From Paraglomus occultum (lineage: Eukaryota > Glomeromycota > Glomeromycetes > Paraglomerales > Paraglomeraceae), in contig CAJVPJ010000231.1 of NCBI GenBank assembly GCA_910592205.1, positions 1 to 33,307 on the forward strand: 33,307 bases of DNA, written 5' to 3'. The translations under genes were made by a program, and so were the position numbers. This document shows, one piece after another, positions 1-7,147 of this stretch. Under the pieces are notes generated by a model, which saw only the letters and a program-made list of their open reading frames with translations, was not told the DNA's origin and ran no database searches. Within the stretch, counting starts at the first letter, position 1; the number at the start of each line of letters is the position of its first letter.

Positions 1-3
1 TAA

Positions 4-453
4 ATGGATTTAAATAGGCGTATTTATGGCTCCTGTACTCCTGAAGAATGGGCTGAATATTGCTGGATGCCACAAGTTCGTACTAACGAAACTCCTGGAG
101 AGTGGAAAGAACGAATTTGGACCCGTCTAACATATTTCAGAGAAAATGACCTCTTACCGAATCAGAGTAAAGAATATCTTGAAGCTAGGAAATTAATACA
201 ATTTCCGGATGGCAGTTCATATGCTCCTGAAATCGGAATAGCAATATGTTTCTCTTGTGATCGATTAGTATATACTGGACAAAGAACGAAGAATATGGGA
301 AATTACAACCATATAGGAATGGAAAAACATTGGAAAATTTCATGTACCGGAAGTAAATACTGTGGTATAAATTACGAAAAGTATTCGGAAATTAAACACA
401 AATCTAATTTTAAACGTAATTATGATGAGGAAATATGCATTAAATCGTTATGA
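4..453 (+). CDS. Unrecognised 149-residue Cys/His protein of the virus-like element
   Basis: The ATG directly follows an in-frame TAA, so this start is the only one available. I do not recognise the protein. Residues about 82-85 read CFSC, and a His and two further Cys follow over the next 40 residues (HWKISC, then a Cys six residues later), which is compatible with a small zinc-binding module; the spacing is my reading, not a known family match. The N-terminal half is rich in Trp and charged residues. Its end overlaps the next ORF by 32 nt in another frame, which could be a compact viral-style overlap or a frameshift splitting one gene. It sits on the strand opposite the packaging ATPase and integrase. 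The role is unknown. Confidence 0.5.
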   Translation: MDLNRRIYGSCTPEEWAEYCWMPQVRTNETPGEWKERIWTRLTYFRENDLLPNQSKEYLEARKLIQFPDGSSYAPEIGIAICFSCDRLVYTGQRTKNMGNYNHIGMEKHWKISCTGSKYCGINYEKYSEIKHKSNFKRNYDEEICIKSL

Positions 454-652
454 GTTATGGAAATGTAATGCAACCAGAAGACTCAAACGCGCAAGGGAGA
501 TTGGTAAAAAGATTCAAGCGTGCATAAAGATACAAAGAAAAATCATGGAGTGGATTTACCACCCTGATGGATCCAATGCTCATAAACTCGCCTTACACTA
601 TGCATGTTTACAAAATATTAGAGCAGAAATGCGTCAGATGAGGCAGGTGTAA
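422..652 (+). CDS. Small basic protein overlapping the preceding ORF
   Basis: This is a 76-residue ORF starting at the double ATG at 422. It is strongly basic, with an IQ-like stretch (KKIQACIKIQRK) at residues about 29-40, followed by a WIYHPDG segment and a helical tail. The IQ-like helix could bind DNA, RNA or a calmodulin-type partner, but nothing decides this. It overlaps the upstream ORF by 32 nt. Both may be halves of one frameshifted gene, since the upstream product ends with no clear domain boundary. It is read as part of the same virus-like cassette because of tight packing. Confidence 0.4.
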   Translation: MMRKYALNRYELWKCNATRRLKRAREIGKKIQACIKIQRKIMEWIYHPDGSNAHKLALHYACLQNIRAEMRQMRQV

Positions 653-757
653 CCACAGAGCTTCGAAAGCTCCGCTTATTAGTAACATAACTGTTTAGCG
701 TAAAATCTTATTTGATCTACCCGCCATACGGTACCCAAAGGGCAGCTTACGTCGTCT

Positions 758-1531
758 CTATGTATCCACTTTCAAAGGTGAGTCCCAGCCCAAACGAATA
801 TAGAGCGGATCCTCTTTTGCTCTTGTTAAGTCAATCACGATGAACTGCCGACCGTGCAAATTCTTATCGATTATATCAACGGCATTACGCCATTTTTTTG
901 TATATCGTCGGGCAATGTTAACTAGTTCATCATATGTCCCACTGCCATTAAAGAGAACAATGTAATCGAGATTTTTTCTTATTAGTTTTGGACAGTCGAA
1001 AAAGCTTTGTGTAGTATATATATTACTAATGTTTTTATGACGCCCTTCAGTAAAGTATCGAGCAATTTTTTCTTGTATTTTTTTAGGTTCGGTACACACA
1101 TCTTCGAATATAGCAACTGTCCCTCTTTCAGGGGAGAAATCATCAACTTTTGGCATTTTATCAGGTTTCATTGCTCGGAATGTAACATCTTCACGATATG
1201 GTTTGTGGCTATTCGCAATTATTTTATAGCAATCTCGGAGATATTTATACTTGGGCTCATTAATTTGATGACCGATCAAAACCAAATCATCATTCTTAAT
1301 GTATCTCGTTCCGCCTTTTTTCCCATTAAACAATCGATACATTTTATTCCCGAGTAAAAGGTTGATAACTTCGTTAGTTTTTCCTGATCTCGTTCGCCCG
1401 CTGACTAATAAGTTGAAAGGCCATTGAGGTGTACTATTAAGGCCGTTAAATCTCTCTATATTTTTGTATTCGTCAATATTCAAAACCATCCTTTCAACAG
1501 GGTCGAGCTTTTCCATTTTCATCTCGATCAA
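758..1531 (-). CDS. A32-like genome packaging ATPase (FtsK/HerA superfamily)
   Basis: This 257-residue P-loop ATPase has a Walker A GRTRSGKT at residues about 45-52 and a Walker B-like strand with acidic end (VAIFEDV) near residue 140. A downstream segment ([15 protein letters not shown], then a P-x-x-I-R-K-N) matches the sensor region of A32-type packaging ATPases. Members of this family in poxviruses, other nucleocytoplasmic large DNA viruses, virophages and Polintons pump DNA into preformed capsids. The length fits the compact Polinton/virophage forms. The gene lies 66 bp downstream of the integrase on the same strand. The frame is intact with no stop. No capsid or protease gene lies in this window, so packaging competence cannot be judged. 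Confidence 0.85.
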   Translation of the reverse strand: MIEMKMEKLDPVERMVLNIDEYKNIERFNGLNSTPQWPFNLLVSGRTRSGKTNEVINLLLGNKMYRLFNGKKGGTRYIKNDDLVLIGHQINEPKYKYLRDCYKIIANSHKPYREDVTFRAMKPDKMPKVDDFSPERGTVAIFEDVCTEPKKIQEKIARYFTEGRHKNISNIYTTQSFFDCPKLIRKNLDYIVLFNGSGTYDELVNIARRYTKKWRNAVDIIDKNLHGRQFIVIDLTRAKEDPLYIRLGWDSPLKVDT

Positions 1532-1597
1532 GCTGTCACTAATTATTATATCTGAAAAAATATTAATCGGACCAGATAAGTATTTAGAGTTTTACCT

Positions 1598-3286
1598 TTA
1601 TCCACATCTAAGATGAGCACTTACAGAATGTAAATAACCTTTCTCAATTAAAATGTTTCGAATAAATTCATATAAATCAGCGGAGTAAGGGATTTCAATG
1701 AGATCTACACCTTGTTCCTTGCATATATTCCGCTTTTTTTGGTCGCGTGATCTTTGTGAATCTAAGTCTATCTTGCCTTGCTTGTGGAACATTGGATTCT
1801 CGGAAAAATGCTGGACCCCATTATATTCCCACGCCAATTTTAGTTCTTCATTATACCCGTCCAATTGCATCCCATTCAAAAATGACGGTTTACATGATGG
1901 GAATTTCTTACCTAACAGATCTTCGAAAATATATCTACAGCGTCTCTCATGGGTATGGTGAAAACAAACTGGACACCACTCGAATTTCCGCTTCTGGATC
2001 TTATAAGGTGCTTCCCATTGATGAAGTCCTTTTTCGCAAGACCAGAGATATATATCGAAATCATTTATTTGGCCTGTTTTACCAAGACATTTTCCGTTAC
2101 GCTTCTTTGCATATTCTTCAGCCTTAGCCATTTTATTAATAATACGAACGAAATTAACAGACCTGGAACGAGTATTTTCTTCCAATATACACTGGGGCGG
2201 ATACTGGAGCATATCTATATTTACGTGCATAAGCTCTTCTCTCACAAATCCACGCTTTGGAGCATATTCATCATCGTCATCTCCGAGATAATATAAAACT
2301 GGTTCATTCTTCGTTACAACAATTTTTCGGATTTTATGTAAAGAAGGTGAAAACGTCGGGTCCGTAGCCCTTTTCTGATTTTCCATACCTCCTTCCCACT
2401 CTGCATTCGCAAGTAGGTAACGAACACTATCCCCCTTTTTTAACTTATTCTCCTCATCCTTTCCAACAGGACGCTTATACTTTGTAGATGGCCTAGATTC
2501 AACTCGTTCTAATCGAATGGCTAGTTTGGGAGCTAAACCCCACTTTGTGGAACCCGGAGCTCGAATGAGACGAGTCGGATAATTATTAAGATAATCTATT
2601 ACTTCTGGCAAATACTTGACCCATGCTCTTATTAATTTAGGATTTTTAGAAATTGATTCAACGGCATACTGGATTTTATAAAGCATCTCTGCTAACGTCT
2701 TACAGAATCTGTCTACAATTGCGAGTCCCCGATGACTATATGCACCAATTACTCGAATTGTGACATTATGCGCTTCCATTAATCGAGCAGTTTCGCCCAT
2801 GAATTCTTTACCCTGGTCACATTGTAAAAGTGTCGGGTACGTAAGAGGGTTATTGGGGTTATTATAAATTTTTTTGAATGCTTTAGCAACCTCTGAACTA
2901 TTCTTCGATGTGAGAGGGACACTCGCTTTGTACCTGCTAGCCACATCTATAATCTGTAATACTGCTTTCCATATCTTCCCCTTATATTTATCATGCGTAA
3001 GGAAAAGAATGTCGCACTGGTGTACACAATTTGGTTTTTGAATTTTTCCGTAACTTACCCGTGGAGTATTTTTCGGTGACGGGGCATACTTTTGCCATTC
3101 ATTCTGATTATGCAACCATTCACCAACCTTTTTATACGGGAAATTATATCCTTCTTTTTTACATGCGTCTCTTAAAGCTTTTGCATTGGAATGATAGCCA
3201 GTGGAACGGTAAAAAAGCAGTTTACATATTAAGTTTAACTCCTCGTCTGGATCAATTCTAATAATAGGTTTGCTCAATTTACTCAT
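1598..3286 (-). CDS. Polinton-type rve integrase with C-terminal zinc-ribbon and endonuclease-like tail
   Basis: This is a 562-residue intact ORF. Residues about 85-245 form an rve (RNase H-fold) integrase core: D92 in QCDILF, D157 in QCDQGKEF, and D192 in IVDRF where retroviral enzymes carry the catalytic Glu. Residues about 284-356 form the small beta-barrel/chromo-like domain typical of Polinton and retrovirus integrases ([24 protein letters not shown]). After residue 395 comes a zinc-ribbon-like part (Cys400, Cys417, WCPVC at 437-441, Cys450). It is followed by a Vsr/PD-(D/E)XK-like fold with D476 (LDGYNE), E487 (WEYNG) and QH at 492-493. The integrase would insert the element; the tail could nick or cut DNA, which is inference. 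It is adjacent to the packaging ATPase on the same strand. Confidence 0.85.
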   Translation of the reverse strand: MSKLSKPIIRIDPDEELNLICKLLFYRSTGYHSNAKALRDACKKEGYNFPYKKVGEWLHNQNEWQKYAPSPKNTPRVSYGKIQKPNCVHQCDILFLTHDKYKGKIWKAVLQIIDVASRYKASVPLTSKNSSEVAKAFKKIYNNPNNPLTYPTLLQCDQGKEFMGETARLMEAHNVTIRVIGAYSHRGLAIVDRFCKTLAEMLYKIQYAVESISKNPKLIRAWVKYLPEVIDYLNNYPTRLIRAPGSTKWGLAPKLAIRLERVESRPSTKYKRPVGKDEENKLKKGDSVRYLLANAEWEGGMENQKRATDPTFSPSLHKIRKIVVTKNEPVLYYLGDDDDEYAPKRGFVREELMHVNIDMLQYPPQCILEENTRSRSVNFVRIINKMAKAEEYAKKRNGKCLGKTGQINDFDIYLWSCEKGLHQWEAPYKIQKRKFEWCPVCFHHTHERRCRYIFEDLLGKKFPSCKPSFLNGMQLDGYNEELKLAWEYNGVQHFSENPMFHKQGKIDLDSQRSRDQKKRNICKEQGVDLIEIPYSADLYEFIRNILIEKGYLHSVSAHLRCG

Positions 3287-3400
3287 TTTCGATATATTTT
3301 ACTATATAGCAATAAACTATGTTTCAGCAAAGCCAAGAGATATGTCAATATAATATGCCGTAAAAAAATAGAGACAGAGTCTCATTACTTCGTAATAATC

Positions 3401-4345
3401 ATGGCATTTCAAAGACCCCGACCCCCCAATCGAACAACTCATAGATCAGCTACGGATAAAGAACTCGAGCTAGAACAAATTAACCAGATTTTGAGAGATG
3501 AATTATCCACCGAAATTTCTCATAATAAAGCCAACGAAAAATGGATATCTCGGCTAGAACGTGATCTTATTAATTGCGAGAAAGAGATCTCTCGAAAAGA
3601 TATTGCTCTTGTAGCATCTAATGAAGAAATTAAAGAGCTACAGACTGAAATTTCGTCTCTGAAAAAAGATCTTTATCAAACCCGAAAAGAGATCCGAGAC
3701 AATAACAATTATACCGCTGACATAGAAAACAAGTTACAAGAATGTTATGAGATTATATCCAGTTTGAAACAGAGAATCAAAGTTATCTCATCCCGTGGAA
3801 ATTCACCAGTTCGAAATAATTCACCTGATATATATTCACCCCCAGAAGATCCAGATATGGCGAATCTTGACCTTTTTATACAAATCGAACGAGGCTTAAA
3901 TCGCATTAAAAATCACATCCAAGGTGGTGGTACTCCATTAAATAATCCTATCAATATTATAGAAGGTATTAGAGGTTCCTTAAATACTGTTCGGCATAAT
4001 TATCAATCTGTATACCAGGATATAGATGGTGTTATAGCCCAATGAGATGATCGGAATAATCAAGTATTGCAGTTGCAACAAGATGTTAATTATTTTAGAC
4101 AGCAAAATGCTAATCTCCAGAATCAAGTTAATCAGCTTTTTCAGGAGCGGGATACCTTACAAAATCATGTCAACCAACTTATACCAGAACGAGATACCTT
4201 GCAGAATCGCGTCAACCAACTTATACCAGAACGAGATACTTTGCAGAATCGTGTTAATCAACTTGCTTGAAATCTTAATAACAGCCAACAAGGATATAAT
4301 TTACGAGGACGTTTGCATCAGGATGGTCTTTCATATATTGAAATG
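3401..4345 (+). pseudogene. Coiled-coil protein with 14-residue repeats, interrupted by in-frame TGA codons
   Basis: The first 214 codons from ATG 3401 encode a Pro/Arg-rich start, a long heptad coiled coil (residues about 18-130, many Glu/Lys/Leu), a Ser/Pro linker, and a helical end. A TGA at 4043-4045 stops the frame. The same frame then continues 74 codons with near-perfect 14-residue repeats (core IPERDTLQNRVNQL, three to four copies at about 4120-4265). It meets a second TGA at 4268-4270 and stays open up to the transposon insertion at 4346. Both TGA codons could have come from CGA by a CpG to TpG change. The protein family is not recognised. A structural or scaffolding role is only a guess from the coiled coil. 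Confidence 0.6.
4125..4265 (+). repeat. Tandem 42-bp coding repeat
   Basis: Copies of a 42-bp unit encode the 14-residue coiled-coil motif with core ERDTLQN and VNQLIPE. The last two copies are nearly identical and the first is more diverged. The unit length keeps the reading frame, so copy number can change without a frameshift. Confidence 0.75.
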
Positions 4346-4347
4346 TA

Positions 4348-4974
4348 CAGTCATCCCCCTCTTACCTCTACAGTCACCCCCTATATATAATATAAGCACA
4401 ATTGGTTTACAGTCACACCTTTGTACAGAACCAAACTGATTTCATAGTAAATTTACCTCTATACAGTCCCAATTCGCTTATAGTCCCTATCACAGGACAC
4501 AGCAGAACTGATAAATAGTAGATATATGGAAAATTACCTCCTTACAGTCACATTACATGAAGAAAAATTATGTGATAAAAATAAAAAAATAAATAATTGG
4601 AGAACACACATTCTTTACACAAAATTAAAACGTCTATAGCCTCTCCAAGAAACTCAAATCCTAATGCTTTACGGCACGAGATTTGCATTTACTCAAACAA
4701 TAATAGCACAGCCACAAGGTACTGACATTGCATCTTATTTCAATAATAAATATAGGAATAGTATTAATATTGATCAGTCCACAGTTACAGTAAGCAAGAT
4801 CTTCCATGAAGGATAGATGGATTGATCTTAATCTTGAAAGTCAAGAATGAGTGTTGTCAGGCAGCGTAATGTTAAATTTCCATTCCTAGAAAAGATTATG
4901 CCTCCTCTACAGTGACACCTTCCTTGCAGTCACAGGTTTCATGAGAACTGTGACTGTAGAGGGGGACGACAGTG
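4348..4974. mobile_element. Non-autonomous DNA transposon, pogo/Tc1-like ends, TA target sites
   Basis: The left tip reads CAGTCATCCCCCTC and the right tip, reverse complemented, CACTGTCGTCCCCCTC, both bounded by TA (4346-4347 and 4975-4976). Several subterminal copies of a CCTCTACAGTCAC-like motif lie near both ends (about 4363, 4408, 4455, 4537, 4906, 4926 and inverted at 4945). No transposase ORF is present inside. TA flanks plus CAGT tips fit the Tc1/mariner-pogo group, although repeated subterminal motifs are less usual there, so the superfamily remains open. The element cuts the coiled-coil reading frame. Confidence 0.65.
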
Positions 4975-5375
4975 TATTCTCCAGTTGGTTCTTCCATGTT
5001 GTTAGTGGTATGAGAGGAAAAAGAACGTGGCTGCGCGCGTTTATATCTTGCTGCGTATCACGTTGTGGAACAATTGCAAGCATCAAATCAGATTGTCCCT
5101 GTGATTGATGCTTAGTATGTATTTACTGCGTGTGATCATTCCTGCCTACGATTCTTGTGCCAAATTAGTTGATTAAATTTAGTATTTCGTCGTATGATTA
5201 GTACGAATACCTACATTCTTTGTCGATAATTTTCACGAATGTTAATTGAAGGGTGGTGAACAAAATCAGCGCTATCAGTGCTGGGTGGATTTTTCATGAT
5301 TTTGATAATATATTGAATGTAAGAGAATATTTCACGAGCACATTCTATTGATGTATCGGACGTGGCAATAAAAAG

Positions 5376-5480
5376 TTTTCGGCGTCGTTGTTGTCGGCAT
5401 TGTCATTAGCCGTTACTGTTGTTGTGGCTGCTGTTGCTGATGTTGTTGCGGTTGTTGATGTTGTCGATGCTAGTGGAGGA
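5376..5480. repeat. Imperfect GTT/GTC trinucleotide-rich tract
   Basis: Runs of GTTGTT, GCTGTT and GATGTT repeat with period three over about 100 bp. This explains the low-complexity ORFs on both strands (Ala/Val-rich on plus, Asn/Ser/Thr-rich on minus). Confidence 0.7.
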
Positions 5481-5532
5481 TGTTGCTGTGTGAATATATC
5501 TCGGCGCAGTTCTCTCACTGAGAGTGATGTTA

Positions 5533-5802
5533 TCATTCAGTTCGAGAGGAGGAGGGGAAGAAATGACGGAAGGGGTGTTTAGCATCTGGATGGTCTTTTG
5601 TGTATTCGGTAGCAAACTCATCATATGCTTCTAGGTCAATGTTGTCCATGTTGCGAAGAAAAAAGAAAAGCTGCGCGACGTGATCTAATACCGTAAATAT
5701 ACTAACGCTGATCAATGGCTTAATCAATGACCTAATTGTTTCCATTGTATGCAAAGTGACCAATGATAATTGATGCGCAGTAATTTTAATGACGTAACTC
5801 AA
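5533..5802 (-). CDS. Weak small ORF, possibly spurious
   Basis: This 89-codon ORF has a hydrophobic stretch at residues about 32-50 and an acidic, then His/Phe-rich, C-terminal part (DHPDAKHPFRHFF). The neighbouring frame continues into the low-complexity Ser/Asn tract, so a frameshifted longer gene is possible. No family is recognised, and no introns or poly(A) signal support it. I keep it as a low-confidence candidate only. Confidence 0.15.
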   Translation of the reverse strand: MSYVIKITAHQLSLVTLHTMETIRSLIKPLISVSIFTVLDHVAQLFFFLRNMDNIDLEAYDEFATEYTKDHPDAKHPFRHFFPSSSRTE

Positions 5803-5944
5803 GAAAGGTTCACTATAAAAAATGACTGAAATTGAGCAACTTTACGAAAAAGCTGCTTTTACAAAATCTGTCCAACAGACTTCATCATTTTAAAATGTTT
5901 GCTCTCACAAGCGAATTTATTCTCGGATTATTGATTGGAAGGGG

Positions 5945-6060
5945 CAATTTTTTCTCCTTGTACTTGAGCTTTCTTTAGAATGCTTCTAATAGTGCTGTAA
6001 TTCTTTGGTTCCATAGTGGACTTAATGTAAATTAGTTTTATATTAATATTTTTATATACA
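5945..6060 (+). repeat. Dispersed repeat, copy 1
   Basis: This segment, beginning TTTTTTCTCCTT and running to GATTTGATGTAAATTAGTTT-like sequence and an AT-rich tail, is matched in the same orientation at 10995-11094. Shared blocks include TTTTTTCTCCTT, TGATGTAAATTAGTTT (here TTAATGTAAATTAGTTT) and ATATTTTTATATA. It is probably part of an unidentified transposon. Confidence 0.5.
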
Positions 6061-6719
6061 GTGGTAATCCTATATTAATCCTGTTTATGTTATTATTATG
6101 GTTTACATTCATCACATTCTGGTATGATAAAGGGAACATTAAAATTCAAGTCCATAAGTTATGAACAAGCACCATTATTACTTTATACTTTTCAAAACGT
6201 CATCAGTCATACTAATACTGGTCAATTTTACTATTTACAGCCACATTGTAATCAACCTCTCATTTATAAAATGTTCACTTTGTCTGGTTTTGTTGCAGTC
6301 TGCCCCATTTAACCTCTTGGTCAGTTTTTTGACCACTATGCTCTTTTTTTTTTCTTTTTGGAGGTGGCATTTTCTGCTACTTTCTTTTTTTGCAGTGGAG
6401 GGTTTACTTGTTTCTCCAGTTTTCTTTTCTATGGCTAAGAAAGTGCAAGGTTAAGGTTAGATGTAAACCTTTTAAATTAATGAAAATGCTTCATTAAATT
6501 GTTTTTTAACAACCTTATGGCCATCTAATACTAAAAGGACAGATTTGGTTGAAAGTTCATAGTTATAGGAAACTAATTTTCTGTCAATAACTGTTTGAGC
6601 CGCATTTGCTATTTACTGCTGACAGGTTACCAACTGTATGTGAACATTTCTTTGTTCACATCACTTTGCTATAGGACTTCATTGTGCACAGTTACTTAAT
6701 ATTCCCTATGGTGCAGAAC

Positions 6720-7002
6720 GTCTATACTCGACAATCACGTGACCCGAAATATTAGGCATCTTTAAACTCTTTCAACTTTTTACACAGATATTATTTTTAA
6801 AATCTGATCAGTACTTTTGTTCTTCACAGTAAGCTCTACAAAGTTACCGGTCAGAATTTAAAAATAATATCTGTGTAAAAAGTTATAGGGTTTTGAAGTT
6901 CATGAGTTTGATCGAAACAAAAAAATTTTGCTTATCATATTACGATACGATATTATTGGTCAATTAAATTTGAAACAAATCACGTGATTGTCGAGTATAG
7001 AC
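6720..7002. mobile_element. Foldback MITE with 23-bp perfect terminal repeats
   Basis: The left tip 6720-6742 and right tip 6980-7002 are perfect inverted copies (starting GTCTATACTCGACAATC and containing TCACGTGA). A second, inner inverted repeat of about 27 bp pairs 6775-6801 with 6857-6884. No ORF is inside. No clear target-site duplication is seen, so the family is undetermined. Its right end lies 145 bp upstream of the ATG of the next gene. Confidence 0.85.
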
Positions 7003-7147
7003 CATATTATAATTAATGAATTTTTGCTCCGGTCCCGTCACATGACCAACAAAATTTTGATGGCGCGACTGTATGGAACGCGTTAATTAACTCCGCAACA
7101 TAGCAATTGCTACAATCTCACGGAGAGAATATTATCTTTTTGCTACA

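Larger units (their letters stand above)
4977..6719. other. Gene-poor, repeat-containing spacer
   Basis: No gene with a recognisable product is visible. The stretch holds a GTT/GTC-rich simple repeat (about 5376-5480), a weak minus-strand ORF (5533-5802), a copy of a dispersed repeat (5945-6060), and a pyrimidine-rich run near 6340-6400. Short plus-strand ORFs here lack codon-level signs of coding. Confidence 0.5.

Noticed and set aside
1007-1357. 116-codon plus-strand ORF
   Set aside because: It is antisense to the packaging ATPase and its composition is that of the opposite strand.
1698-2296. Three plus-strand ORFs of 87-126 codons
   Set aside because: All are antisense to the intact 562-codon integrase and show no independent coding character.
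4047-4439. 130-codon ORF across the repeats
   Set aside because: It reads the 42-bp coding repeats in the wrong frame and runs into the transposon end.
6161-6454. 97-codon Phe/Leu-rich ORF resembling membrane helices
   Set aside because: The hydrophobicity comes from a pyrimidine-rich tract; no start context, introns or family signal.
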